DNA of 64,000 nt from JAEUMD01 sp050250815 (GTDB lineage Bacteria > Pseudomonadota > Alphaproteobacteria > Rhizobiales > Hyphomicrobiaceae), in the NCBI GenBank assembly GCA_050250815.1, contig JBFWNY010000001.1, positions 155,438-219,437 on the forward strand. The letters are read 5' to 3'. The notes under the pieces are model-generated. The model saw only the letters and a list, made by a program, of their open reading frames with translations. It ran no database searches and was not told the DNA's origin. The stretch's first letter is position 1. Every line of letters starts with the position of its first letter. Shown here piece by piece: positions 53,082 through 62,165 of this stretch. The position numbers and the translations under genes are program-made.

Positions 53082-54296
53082 ATGAAGTTTAGGCATATGG
53101 CGATCGGTCTCGTGGGGACCGCGCTACTCGCCGCTCCCGCATCAGCCGAGATGACGGACGGCGTGATCCGCATCGGCGTGCTGAGCGATATGTCGGGCAC
53201 CTACTCCGACCTGTCGGGCGCCGGTTCGGTGTTTGCCGCCAAGAAGGCAGTCGAGGACTTCATGAAGGATCATCCCGATCTCAAGATCGAGGTGATCTCG
53301 GCTGACCATCAAAACAAGGCCGACATCGCGGCCAATACGTCCAGGCAATGGTACGACGTCGACAAGGTCGATGTGATCGTCGATCTCGTGACGTCGTCGG
53401 TGGCGCTCGCCGCGATCAACGTCGCCAAGGAAAAGAACAAGGTTGCGTTGGTTTCCGGTGCCGCATCGTCAGCGATCACCGGCAAGTCCTGCACACCAAA
53501 TTCGATCCACTGGACCTACGACACCTGGGCGCTCGCCAACGGCACGGGCAAGGCGATCACCAAGACGGGTGGCGACAGCTGGTTCTTCCTGACGGCCGAC
53601 TATGCGTTCGGCCACGCGCTCGAAAAGGATACTGCGGCCGTCGTCCAGGCCAACGGCGGCACCGTCAAGGGTTCCGTGCGCCATCCCTTCCCCGCGCAGG
53701 ATTTCTCCTCGTTCCTGCTGCAGGCGCAGGCGTCTGGCGCCAAGATCATCGGCCTCGCCAACGCGGGCGCCGACACCACCAACGCGATCAAGCAGGCGGC
53801 CGAATTCGGCATCGTTGCCGGCGGCCAGAACCTTGCCGGACTGCTCGTCTTCCTGACCGACGTGCACGCTCTGGGTCTCAAGACGGCGCAGGGCCTGATC
53901 TTCACGGAGGCCTGGTATTGGGACCAGAACGACAACAACCGCGCCTTCGCGAAGGAGTACGCGGCGGCAATGAGCGACAAGCACCCGACCATGGTGCACG
54001 CCGGTGTCTACTCGTCGGTGATCCACTACCTCAAGGCGGTGACCGCCCTGAAGAGCGATGCCGATGGCGCCGCGGTCGTCGCGAAGATGAAAGAGCTGCC
54101 GACGGAGGACAAGCTGTTCGGCAAGGGCTCGGTCCGCGAGGACGGCCGGCACCTGCACGACATGTATCTTTTCGAGGTCAAGAAGCCTGAGGAGAGCAAG
54201 GGTCCGTGGGACTACTACAAGACGCGCGCGACGATCGCGGCAGCCGAGGCTTGGCGCCCGGTCGCTGAGGGCGAGTGCCCTCTCGTCAAGAAGTGA
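53082..54296 (+). CDS. ABC importer periplasmic binding protein, branched-chain amino acid type
   Basis: The 404-residue type I binding protein has a signal peptide (MAIGLVGTALLAAPASA) and begins IRIGVLSDMSGTYSDLSGAG, the family motif. It contains the lobe-interface segment ADYAFGHALEKDTAAVVQAN. The ligand cannot be read from the sequence: members bind branched amino acids, amides, urea or aromatic acids. An acyl-CoA ligase lies convergent downstream, which may hint at a carboxylic acid. A hairpin follows the gene. Confidence 0.9.
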   Translation: MKFRHMAIGLVGTALLAAPASAEMTDGVIRIGVLSDMSGTYSDLSGAGSVFAAKKAVEDFMKDHPDLKIEVISADHQNKADIAANTSRQWYDVDKVDVIVDLVTSSVALAAINVAKEKNKVALVSGAASSAITGKSCTPNSIHWTYDTWALANGTGKAITKTGGDSWFFLTADYAFGHALEKDTAAVVQANGGTVKGSVRHPFPAQDFSSFLLQAQASGAKIIGLANAGADTTNAIKQAAEFGIVAGGQNLAGLLVFLTDVHALGLKTAQGLIFTEAWYWDQNDNNRAFAKEYAAAMSDKHPTMVHAGVYSSVIHYLKAVTALKSDADGAAVVAKMKELPTEDKLFGKGSVREDGRHLHDMYLFEVKKPEESKGPWDYYKTRATIAAAEAWRPVAEGECPLVKK

Positions 54297-54308
54297 TGCC
54301 AGAGGCGG

Positions 54309-54339
54309 ACAGGCCGGCGCGATCCAGCGCCCGGCCTGT
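54309..54339 (+). other. intercistronic hairpin after the binding-protein gene
   Basis: ACAGGCCGGCGC (54309-54320) pairs with GCGC-CGGCCTGT (54327-54339, one bulged C) around a six-base loop. No T run follows. Position and form match the hairpins after pstS and nrtA. Confidence 0.6.
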
Positions 54340-54368
54340 TCGTGCCTCGCCCCAGGGATGATTGCGCG

Positions 54369-55250
54369 ATGTTCGAGCTGCTCGGGATTCCGCCTCAGGT
54401 GCTTTTCGGCCAGCTTCTGCTCGGCCTCATCAACGGCGCTTTCTACGCGCTGCTGAGCCTCGGGCTCGCTGTCATCTTCGGCATGCTCAACGTCATCAAC
54501 TTCACCCACGGCGCGCAGTACATGATGGGTGCGTTCGGCGCGTGGATGCTGCTCGAGTATCTGGGCATCCCGTTCTGGGGTGCGCTGTTCATCGTGCCGC
54601 TGCTCGTCGGCTTGTTCGGTGTCGTGCTCGAGCGGCTGCTGCTATCGCGCATTGCCCATCTTGATCATCTCTACGGCCTGCTGCTGACGTTCGGCCTGGC
54701 CCTGATCATCGAGGGCCTGTTCCGCCAGCGGTTCGGCATCTCGGGGTTGCCCTACTCCAATCCGCTCCCTGGCGGAATCAATCTGGGTTTCATGTTCCTG
54801 CCGTGGTTCCGCGGCTTCATCGTCCTTGTCTCGCTCGTCGTCTGCTTTGGCACGTGGTTTGTCATCGAGAAGACGAAGCTCGGCTCCTATCTGCGCGCAG
54901 CGACCGAAAATCCGGAAGTGGTTCGTGCTTTCGGCATCAACGTTCCGCTGATGGTCACGCTGACCTACGGTGCCGGCGTGGCACTGGCTGGACTGGCCGG
55001 CGTGCTGGCTGCGCCGATCTACTCGGTAAGCCCTGTCATGGGCTCGAGCCTCATCATCGTCGTGTTTGCCGTCGTCGTGATTGGCGGCATGGGATCGATC
55101 ATGGGCTCGATAGTGACGGGCTTCGGCCTGGGCATCGTCGAGGGCCTGACCAAGGTGTTCTATCCGCAGGCTTCGGCAACGATAATCTTTGTCATCATGG
55201 CGATCGTCCTGATGATCAGGCCGGCTGGCCTGTTCGGCGCGACCAAATAA
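54369..55250 (+). CDS. livH: branched-chain-type ABC importer permease (LivH-like)
   Basis: The 293-residue permease has about eight helices. LLLGLINGAFYALLSLGLAV and NVINFTHGAQYMMGAFGAW are LivH hallmarks, and the coupling region reads AATENPEVVRAFGINVPLMV. ATG 54369 begins MFELLGIPPQVLF; the open frame further upstream lies in the hairpin spacer. Confidence 0.94.
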   Translation: MFELLGIPPQVLFGQLLLGLINGAFYALLSLGLAVIFGMLNVINFTHGAQYMMGAFGAWMLLEYLGIPFWGALFIVPLLVGLFGVVLERLLLSRIAHLDHLYGLLLTFGLALIIEGLFRQRFGISGLPYSNPLPGGINLGFMFLPWFRGFIVLVSLVVCFGTWFVIEKTKLGSYLRAATENPEVVRAFGINVPLMVTLTYGAGVALAGLAGVLAAPIYSVSPVMGSSLIIVVFAVVVIGGMGSIMGSIVTGFGLGIVEGLTKVFYPQASATIIFVIMAIVLMIRPAGLFGATK

Positions 55251-55260
55251 GGCAGGCCCC

Positions 55261-56214
55261 ATGCGCATCCTCGACGAACGCCTCGTCTACGCGGCCCTCT
55301 TCGCCCTCCTTATGGTGGCGCCCGCGGTCATCTATCCCGTGTTCCTGATGAAGCTGCTGTGCTTCGCGCTGTTTGCCGTCGCGTTCAACCTGCTGCTCGG
55401 CTACGTCGGCCTGCTGTCCTTCGGCCATGCGATGTTCTTCGGTATGTCGGCCTACGTCGCTGCCCATGTCGTCAAGGTGTGGGGCTGGCCGACCGAGATC
55501 GGCATCCTTACGGGTGCCGCGACCGCGGCCGTGATGGGGCTCGTCGTCGGAGTCATAGCCATCCGCCGGCAGGGCATCTATTTCGCGATGGTGACGCTGG
55601 CGTTGGCGCAGATGGTCTACTTCTTCTGTGTGCAGGCACCATTCACCAAGGGTGAGGACGGCATTCAGGCGGTACCCCGGCGGCCGTTGCTGGGCGTGCT
55701 CGACATCACGAACGACACGACGTTCTATTACGTTGTGCTCGCGATCTTCGCCGCCGGTTTCTTCCTCGTGCACCGTGTCGTGCATTCCCCCTTCGGCCAG
55801 GTGTTGAAGGCGATCCGCGAGAATGAGCCGCGAGCGATATCGCTGGGCTATCGTGTCGACCAGTACAAGCTGCTGGCGTTTGTGCTCTCGGCGACGCTGA
55901 CCGGCGTCGCGGGTGCGACCAAGGCATTCGTGTTCCAGCTCGCCTCGCTCACCGATGTCAACTGGCACATGTCGGGCGAGGTCGTGCTGATGACGCTTGT
56001 GGGCGGCATGGGCACCATGCTCGGCCCCGTTGCGGGAGCCGGCATCATCGTATCGATGCAGAATTACCTGAAGAGCTTCGGCGAGTGGGTGCTCGTCATT
56101 CAGGGCATCGTGTTCGTGGTTGCCGTGCTGCTGTTCCGCCGCGGTATCGTGGGCGAGCTGATCGAGCGGCTGCCGCGTGCCGGCACCAAGACGGAACGCC
56201 CAGCCGCCTCCTGA
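55261..56214 (+). CDS. livM: branched-chain-type ABC importer permease (LivM-like)
   Basis: The 317-residue permease partner of LivH has NLLLGYVGLLSFGHAMFFGM and the coupling region LKAIRENEPRAISLGYRVDQ followed by YKLLAFVLSATLTGVAGATK. It starts ten bases after livH. It is the last gene of the operon, convergent with the acyl-CoA ligase gene. Confidence 0.94.
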   Translation: MRILDERLVYAALFALLMVAPAVIYPVFLMKLLCFALFAVAFNLLLGYVGLLSFGHAMFFGMSAYVAAHVVKVWGWPTEIGILTGAATAAVMGLVVGVIAIRRQGIYFAMVTLALAQMVYFFCVQAPFTKGEDGIQAVPRRPLLGVLDITNDTTFYYVVLAIFAAGFFLVHRVVHSPFGQVLKAIRENEPRAISLGYRVDQYKLLAFVLSATLTGVAGATKAFVFQLASLTDVNWHMSGEVVLMTLVGGMGTMLGPVAGAGIIVSMQNYLKSFGEWVLVIQGIVFVVAVLLFRRGIVGELIERLPRAGTKTERPAAS

Positions 56215-56220
56215 GTGGCG

Positions 56221-56256
56221 GGCCTGAAACGAGCGCATCAACGCTCGTTCCAGGCC
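56221..56256. terminator. hairpin between convergent genes
   Basis: GGCCTGAAACGAGCG (56221-56235) pairs with CGCTCGTTCCAGGCC (56242-56256), one mismatch, loop CATCAA. It fills the 48-base gap between livM and the acyl-CoA ligase gene. There is no T run, so it may work as a bidirectional, weak or Rho-assisted terminator. Confidence 0.55.
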
Positions 56257-56262
56257 GCAAGG

Positions 56263-57903
56263 TCAGAGGTCCTTGGCCTTGTTGCGCAGCTGGAACTTCT
56301 GGATCTTGCCCGTCGACGTCTTGGGCAGCGGACCGAACACGACCGTCTTTGGTGTCTTGAACCCTGCCATCCGCGTCTTGCAGAAAGCGATGATGTCGGC
56401 TTCGTTCGCCGTCCCGCCCTCCTTCAAAGTCACAAAAGCGCACGGTGTCTCGCCCCACTTCTCGTCGGGGCGGGCGACGACGGCTGCCTCCAGCACGTCG
56501 GGATGCTTGTAGAGCACATCCTCCACCTCGATCGAGGAGATGTTCTCGCCGCCCGAGATGATGATGTCCTTCGAGCGATCCTTGATCTCGACGTAGCCGT
56601 CCTCGTGCCAGACGGCGAGGTCCCCGGTGTGGAACCAGCCGCCTGCGAAAGCGTCCTTAGTGGCCGCGGGGTTCTTCAGATAGCCGCGCATGAGGTTGTT
56701 GCCGCGCATGAAGATCTCGCCGATGGTCTGGCCGTCCTTGGGCAGCGGCACCATCGTCTCCGGGTCGGCCACCATGACGGCTTCCAGCATCGGCCCGCGC
56801 ACGCCCTGCCGCGCCTTGATCGAGGCCTTGGCATCCAGCTCCAGCGCGTTCCATTTGTCATGCCAGACGTTGAGCATGGTCGGACCGTAGCACTCGGTCA
56901 GCCCATAGACGTGCGTCACCTCCCACCCCATGCGTTCCATGCCGGCGATAACCGCAGCGGGTGGCGCGGCGCCAGCCACCATCGCCTTGACGGGATGGGA
57001 GATGCCGGCCCGCAGCTCCGCGGGTGCATTGTTGATGAGGTTGAGCACGATCGGTGCGCCGCAGAAGTTCGTCACCTTCTCCTTGCGGATCGCGTCGAAG
57101 ATGGCATCCACGCGAACGGCGCGCAGGCAAACGCTGGTGCCGGCCACCGCCGCCATCGTCCAGGGGAAGCACCAGCCGTTGCAGTGGAACATTGGCAGCG
57201 TCCACAGGTACACCGTACCGTCGCCCATGTGCCACGAAAGTGCATTCGAGATCGCGTTCAGATATGCGCCGCGGTGATGATAGACGACGCCCTTCGGGTT
57301 ACCCGTTGTGCCCGATGTGTAGTTGAGGGCGATCGCCTCCCACTCGTCGGCGGGCATCATCCAGGGGTGGTTCGGGTCGCCCGTCTCCAATAATGCCTCG
57401 TAGTCGAGATGGCCGATCCGCTCGCCCGTCGTGCATTGGGGATCGTCGATGTCGACGACGGCGATGGGGCGGCCGATCAGCTCGATCGCCTTCTTCGCCG
57501 TGGCGGAGAACTCGCGGTCCGTGATGAGCACGCGCGACTCGCCGTGATCGAGGATGAATGCGACGGCTTCCGCATCGAGGCGCGTGTTGATGGCGTTGAG
57601 CACGCCGCCCATCAGCGGCACGCCAAAGTGAGCCTCGTACGTCTCCGGTGTGTTGGCCCCGAGCAGGGCGACGGTGTCACCCTTTCCGAGTCCCAGCTTC
57701 AGGAGGGCCGACGCCAGCCGGCGGCAGCGCGTGGCGGTTTCCGCCCAGGTGCGGCGGACGGGACCGTGGACCAGGGCGATCCGGTCAGGCCAGACGGCCG
57801 CGGCGCGCTCCAGGAACGTAAGCGGCGTGAGCGCGACGTAGTTGGCGGCGTTCTTATCGAGGCCGTGGGTATAGGGGTTGGTATCGGATGGGGCGGCGGC
57901 CAT
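56263..57903 (-). CDS. acyl-CoA ligase (AMP-forming), medium or long chain
   Basis: The 546-residue ANL-family enzyme activates carboxylic acids with ATP and CoA. The P-loop is LNYTSGTTGNPKGVVYHHRG, the adenine motif VYGLTECYGPTM, the hinge IKDRSKDIIISGGENISSIE, and the catalytic Lys is in KTSTGKIQKFQLR. The N-terminus LDKNAANYVALTPLTFLERA resembles DmdB/AlkK-type ligases, so substrates from short thio-acids to medium fatty acids are possible. ATG 57903 gives the family N-terminus. Confidence 0.92.
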   Translation of the reverse strand: MAAAPSDTNPYTHGLDKNAANYVALTPLTFLERAAAVWPDRIALVHGPVRRTWAETATRCRRLASALLKLGLGKGDTVALLGANTPETYEAHFGVPLMGGVLNAINTRLDAEAVAFILDHGESRVLITDREFSATAKKAIELIGRPIAVVDIDDPQCTTGERIGHLDYEALLETGDPNHPWMMPADEWEAIALNYTSGTTGNPKGVVYHHRGAYLNAISNALSWHMGDGTVYLWTLPMFHCNGWCFPWTMAAVAGTSVCLRAVRVDAIFDAIRKEKVTNFCGAPIVLNLINNAPAELRAGISHPVKAMVAGAAPPAAVIAGMERMGWEVTHVYGLTECYGPTMLNVWHDKWNALELDAKASIKARQGVRGPMLEAVMVADPETMVPLPKDGQTIGEIFMRGNNLMRGYLKNPAATKDAFAGGWFHTGDLAVWHEDGYVEIKDRSKDIIISGGENISSIEVEDVLYKHPDVLEAAVVARPDEKWGETPCAFVTLKEGGTANEADIIAFCKTRMAGFKTPKTVVFGPLPKTSTGKIQKFQLRNKAKDL

Positions 57904-58249
57904 TACAGACTCCGAACAAGCAAACAAAGGCCGAAGAAGCAGCAAGCCTCCGCCGGCAGATCTCGGTTGAGGCAACCAATCTAAGCCGCGCATCCGAATG
58001 TGCGAAGGCCTACGAATTACGCATCGGCCCGTGCGCCGCGCGGACCCGCAGATCATCGCCAAGGACGCCACAACGGCCGCGAACTACGTATTGTCTCGCA
58101 GGTGCGAGGCCGAGCGACCGAGCTCACGGCCTGGGCGGGAAGGCCTGGGGGGTGTCCGCAGCCCGGAAACCCTGTGGGCTGGTTGCGCGTTTTGTTCCCG
58201 GGTATTGTATGTTCTAAGAAGCGTCGACACCAAATCTAGGTATTGCGTC
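57904..58249. other. divergent spacer between acyl-CoA ligase and ku genes
   Basis: This 346-base interval has no convincing gene; the ku frame is open from 57998 but that part is unlike Ku. TTGTTC, 17 bases and TAAGAA (around 58191-58219) could be a ku promoter. I see no known operator. Confidence 0.35.
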
Positions 58250-59143
58250 ATGCCCAAGAAGCACCGTGCGTACTGGAAGGGATATCTCCGGCTCAGCCTC
58301 GTCACCATCGGCGTGGAGATCTACAACGCCGTTGAGAGCGGCAGCGAGATCAGCTTCCGGCAGATCCATAAGCCATCGGGCAAGCGGGTTAACTACGAGA
58401 AGGTTGTCCAGGGCATCGGCAAGATCGAGAACTCGGACATCGTCAAGGGTTACGAGGTCGATACCGATACCTACGTGATCGTGGAGCCCGACGAGATCGA
58501 CGCGCTGAAACTCGAGAGCAAGAAGACCATCGACCTCGTGCAGTTCGTCAATGCCGATGAGGTCGATCACCGCTACTTCGAGCGCCCGTACTTCGTCGCG
58601 CCGGCCGACTCCCTTGCTGGCGAAGGCTACGTCGTCATTCGCGATGCGCTGCGCAAGACGGGAAAGTACGGCCTCGCTCAAGTCACCATCGGCGGCAGGG
58701 AGTGGCTCGTCGCGATCGCGCCGCTCGGCGACGGCCTCGTCATGGAGATGTTGCGCTACGCGGGGGAGCTGCGCGATCCGGCCGACTTCTTCGAGGAGGT
58801 GCCCACCGCCAAGCCGCAGAAGGAAATGGTCGATCTGGCGGTGCAGCTCATCGAGCAGAAGTCCTCGGTGTTCAAGCCGGCTGCTTTCCAGGACCGCTAT
58901 CAGGTGGCCCTGAAAGCCCTCGTGCAGGAGAAACTCAAGGGCAACAAGGTGGTGGCGGCCGAGGATCCGGCCGTGCGGCCATCGGGTGCCAACGTGGTCG
59001 ACTTGATGGAAGCACTGAAGCGCAGCGTCACCCAATCGGAGCCCGCTAAGGGTAAGCCGAAGGTGGCGCCCAAGCCGGATAGGGGCCCTGGCGCGAAGGC
59101 TGGTGCGACGGGCAGCAAACCGAAGGCCAGGAAGAAGGCTTAA
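58250..59143 (+). CDS. ku: non-homologous end-joining protein Ku
   Basis: The 297-residue bacterial Ku binds DNA ends as a homodimer and recruits LigD. The core has YWKGYLRLSLVTIGVEIYNA, IHKPSGKRVNYEKVVQGIGK and a C-terminal ANVVDLMEALKRSV segment (LigD-recruiting region) followed by a Lys/Pro-rich tail. ATG 58250 was chosen from the family N-terminus. The gene is followed after 32 bases by the ligD genes. Confidence 0.95.
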   Translation: MPKKHRAYWKGYLRLSLVTIGVEIYNAVESGSEISFRQIHKPSGKRVNYEKVVQGIGKIENSDIVKGYEVDTDTYVIVEPDEIDALKLESKKTIDLVQFVNADEVDHRYFERPYFVAPADSLAGEGYVVIRDALRKTGKYGLAQVTIGGREWLVAIAPLGDGLVMEMLRYAGELRDPADFFEEVPTAKPQKEMVDLAVQLIEQKSSVFKPAAFQDRYQVALKALVQEKLKGNKVVAAEDPAVRPSGANVVDLMEALKRSVTQSEPAKGKPKVAPKPDRGPGAKAGATGSKPKARKKA

Positions 59144-59175
59144 GCGGCCCCGGCCTGACCAGGAAGCCCGGAGCG

Positions 59176-60786
59176 ATGGCTGCGCGCCTCACCGAGTATC
59201 GCCGCAAGCGTGATTTCAGCAAGACGCCGGAACCTGAGGGCGCGGGGACGCCCCGCATTGCCGCATCGGAGCACCTGCGCTTCGTCATCCAGAAGCACGA
59301 CGCGACGCGCCTGCATTACGATCTCCGGCTCGAGCTGGGCGACGTCTTCAAGTCATGGGCGGTGACGCGCGGGCCTTCGCTGGACCCCGCCGAGAAGCGC
59401 CTTGCGGTCGAGGTGGAGGATCATCCGCTCGAGTACGGGGACTTCGAAGGCACCATACCCAAGGGCGAGTACGGCGGCGGTACGGTGATGATCTGGGACC
59501 GGGGCTTCTGGGCGCCGGAACTCGACGCGCCGGCCCAGGCACAGCTCGACAAGGGCGAGCTAAAATTCGTACTGGCCGGGACAAAGCTCCAGGGCAGCTG
59601 GGTTCTCGTCCGCCTGAAGCCCAAACCCGGGGAGAAGCGGAGCAACTGGCTCCTCATCAAGCATAAGGATCGCTGGGCGACACCCGGACGCGATGAGGTG
59701 CTGGAACAGGACCGCTCGGTAGCATCGCGGCGGACGATGGACAAGATCGCAGCCGGAAAGGGTAAGCCACCGGCGCCGTTCATGACCGTGGGAGCGAAGC
59801 TTCCGGCCGCTTCGCGGTGGGATTCAAAGGCCACCGCCCAGGCGCAGGAGAGGCTTGCGGTGGCGCGGCAGAAGGCGGGGCCGTCCACGGCGGTCCAGAT
59901 GCCGAAGCTCACTACGCCCGAGCGCATCCTCTGGCCGGACGGCGACGGCAGCGGTAATGCGCGTCCGTTGACGAAGCGGGATCTGGCTGAATACCTGCTC
60001 GCCATCGCGCCATGGATGATCGCTCACCTCTACGGCCGGCCCACATCGCTGTTGCGCGCGCCTGAGGGCATCGCGCGCGAGACGTTCTTCCAGCGCCATC
60101 CGCTGGCCGGTCAGCAGGGCAAGGTTGCCGCGGTCACGGTTGATCGCGAGCACGAGCCGTATCTGCAGATCGATGACGCGCAGTCGATTGTGTCGATGTC
60201 GCAGCTGTCGGTGATCGAGTTGCACCCATGGAACTGCGCGCCGTTTCAGCCGCACGTTCCGGGCCGCCTGGTCTTCGACCTCGATCCGGGGCCGGGCGTG
60301 GCATTCGACCGGACCATAGACGCCGCGCGCGATCTGCGTCGGCGCCTCGACGCTCTGGGCCTCGTTGCCTTCTGCAAGACCACCGGCGGAAAGGGGCTGC
60401 ACGTGGTCACGCCGCTGCTGCCCGATGCGTCCGTTTCGTGGGATCAGGCCAAGTTGTTTGCGCAGACGGTGTGCGCGCAGATGGCCGCCGATGAGCCAGA
60501 CCGGTATGTGACGAAGATGACCAAGGCGCTGCGCGCGGGGAAGATCTACCTCGACTACCTGCGCAACGACTTCACCGCGACTGCCGTTGCTCCGCTCTCG
60601 CCGCGAGCGCGGCCTGGAGCCGCCGTATCGATGCCCCTCAACTGGTCACAGGTTCGCAAGGGCCTCGAGCCGCTGCGATTCACCATCCTCAGTGCCCCGC
60701 AGCTGCTGGAGCGCGCCGCGCCTTGGAAGGGTTACGAGCGATCCGCCCGGCCGCTCAAGGATGCCATCGCCACCTTGCTGGGCTGA
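59176..60786 (+). CDS. ligD: LigD phosphoesterase-polymerase protein (no ligase domain)
   Basis: The product is 536 residues. The N-terminal 3'-phosphoesterase domain has H41, H47, D49 (KHDATRLHYDLRLELG) and H83 (EVEDHPLEYGDF), matching the metal ligands of Pseudomonas LigD. The C-terminal primase-polymerase domain (from about residue 250) has RLVFDLDPGPG (D368, D370), FCKTTGGKGLHVVTPL and KIYLDYLRNDFTATAVAPLS. The ligase domain that joins these two in Pseudomonas is missing and is encoded by the next gene. It fills and trims DNA ends for NHEJ. Confidence 0.93.
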   Translation: MAARLTEYRRKRDFSKTPEPEGAGTPRIAASEHLRFVIQKHDATRLHYDLRLELGDVFKSWAVTRGPSLDPAEKRLAVEVEDHPLEYGDFEGTIPKGEYGGGTVMIWDRGFWAPELDAPAQAQLDKGELKFVLAGTKLQGSWVLVRLKPKPGEKRSNWLLIKHKDRWATPGRDEVLEQDRSVASRRTMDKIAAGKGKPPAPFMTVGAKLPAASRWDSKATAQAQERLAVARQKAGPSTAVQMPKLTTPERILWPDGDGSGNARPLTKRDLAEYLLAIAPWMIAHLYGRPTSLLRAPEGIARETFFQRHPLAGQQGKVAAVTVDREHEPYLQIDDAQSIVSMSQLSVIELHPWNCAPFQPHVPGRLVFDLDPGPGVAFDRTIDAARDLRRRLDALGLVAFCKTTGGKGLHVVTPLLPDASVSWDQAKLFAQTVCAQMAADEPDRYVTKMTKALRAGKIYLDYLRNDFTATAVAPLSPRARPGAAVSMPLNWSQVRKGLEPLRFTILSAPQLLERAAPWKGYERSARPLKDAIATLLG

Positions 60787-60789
60787 GCC

Positions 60790-61812
60790 ATGGCCGGCCA
60801 GAAGAAGACGGGCAAAACGAAGGCAGTTCGCGGAAAGCCAGCCGCGGCAGGCCAGCCGATGCCCGCGTTCGTGCCACCGTGCCTGCCGCGCGCCGTTGCG
60901 GCACCGCCCTCTGGCGAGGAATGGGTGCACGAGATCAAGCACGACGGCTACCGTGTCCAGGCGGTCATCGCCGATGGCGCCGCGCGCGTGCTCACACGCA
61001 ATGCGCTGGACTGGACGCACCGGTTTGGCCCGGTGGTGCGCGAGCTGGCGGCCCTCGACGTGCGGTCTGCGATCATCGATGGCGAGGCCTTCGTGCCCGA
61101 TGCGCGGGGCATCTCCGATTTCGACGCCCTCACGCGCGAGCTGCAGCGGGGCGACGACAAGCGCATTCACGTTGTCGCTTTCGATCTTCTCTGGATCGAT
61201 GGGGAAGATCTGAGGGGCAGGCCGCTTATCGACCGCAAAGCAAGACTGCAAGCCTTGTTGGGGCGCCGATCGAAGTCATCGCTGCTGTCATTCTCGGCGC
61301 ATACGGCGGGTGACGGTGCCGCGATCATGGCCAAGGCCTGCGAATTGGGGATCGAAGGGATCGTTTCCAAGCGTGTCGACAGGGCATACCGCTCCGGGCG
61401 CACGGGTGACTGGACGAAGTGCAAGTGCGTCATGGCCGACCCGTTCGTCGTGGTCGGCTACGTGGCGTCCGCCGTTGCCGACGAGGCGGTGGGCTCGCTG
61501 GTGCTGGGCTACTACGATAGAAATCGCCTCGTCTATGCCGGCCGTGTCGGCACGGGCTTCTCGCAGCGCGAGGCCGTCGCGCTGTGGGAAGGGCTGCAGG
61601 TCATTACAGCGCCGCCGCCGGCCTTCGCGCGCCGCATGAGCCGCGAGCAGAAAGCCGGCGTGCATTGGGTGCAGCCGCGGCTCGTCGTCGAGGTCGCCTA
61701 CCGCGCGTGGACCGAGGACGGGCTGCTGCGCCATGCGAGCCTGCTGCATTTCCGGGACGACAAAGAACCCGAAGAGATCGCTCGTCCAGCTTCGCTGTCG
61801 CGTACGCTCTGA
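60790..61812 (+). CDS. ATP-dependent DNA ligase, LigD ligase domain as separate protein
   Basis: The 340-residue ligase of the LigD type has nucleotidyl lysine K50 (WVHEIKHDGYRVQAV), motif III AFDLLWIDGEDL, motif IV LGIEGIVSKRVDRAYRSG and motif V WTKCKCV, with an OB-fold to the end (VEVAYRAWTEDGLLRHASLL). The first 25 residues are Lys-rich. It starts three bases after the PE-polymerase stop, so the two parts of LigD are made side by side and may associate. Confidence 0.93.
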   Translation: MAGQKKTGKTKAVRGKPAAAGQPMPAFVPPCLPRAVAAPPSGEEWVHEIKHDGYRVQAVIADGAARVLTRNALDWTHRFGPVVRELAALDVRSAIIDGEAFVPDARGISDFDALTRELQRGDDKRIHVVAFDLLWIDGEDLRGRPLIDRKARLQALLGRRSKSSLLSFSAHTAGDGAAIMAKACELGIEGIVSKRVDRAYRSGRTGDWTKCKCVMADPFVVVGYVASAVADEAVGSLVLGYYDRNRLVYAGRVGTGFSQREAVALWEGLQVITAPPPAFARRMSREQKAGVHWVQPRLVVEVAYRAWTEDGLLRHASLLHFRDDKEPEEIARPASLSRTL

Positions 61813-61915
61813 CGGCCGACCCTGAACTGGCAATGGGCCCGCGTTAACTCTTCTGGCACCGGCGTTGCATCGCACCTCTCATCGTCACACGACGCACCAC
61901 GGTGAGACAGCTCCG

Positions 61916-62149
61916 ATGCCCCGCTTTCCCGATCTGCCAGCCAGCCCCCTCGTGCATGTCGCACGCCGCGCTTCGGCCTTTGCGGCCGTGAGCCTAGCGG
62001 GCCAGAATGGCCCCGCGCTCGCCATGCTGTCGGTCGTTTCGCTGCCGCCGCTCGTCGTGGCAGCCTATCTCGTCAAGTCGGCGCTGGGCATCAATTTGCT
62101 CCCCGGCCCTTCGCCCCTCCACGACCTGTTCTATCACTGGGTGCGGTGA
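61916..62149 (+). CDS. small protein with one membrane segment, unknown function
   Basis: The product is 77 residues from ATG 61916. One hydrophobic segment (LAMLSVVSLPPLVVAAYLV) is followed by a short loop ending PLHDLFYHWVR. No known domain. GTGAGA upstream is a weak ribosome site. It could be cotranscribed with the ligase gene 103 bases ahead. Confidence 0.55.
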   Translation: MPRFPDLPASPLVHVARRASAFAAVSLAGQNGPALAMLSVVSLPPLVVAAYLVKSALGINLLPGPSPLHDLFYHWVR

Positions 62150-62165
62150 CGGCCGGCGCACCGGC

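Noticed and set aside
55216..56241. 341-codon minus-strand frame rich in His, Asp and Arg
   Set aside because: Antisense to livM; composition is that of a shadow frame.
58186..58218. Two GTTC elements before ku, considered as a LexA box
   Set aside because: They are 13 bases apart; the alphaproteobacterial LexA site has GTTC-N7-GTTC.
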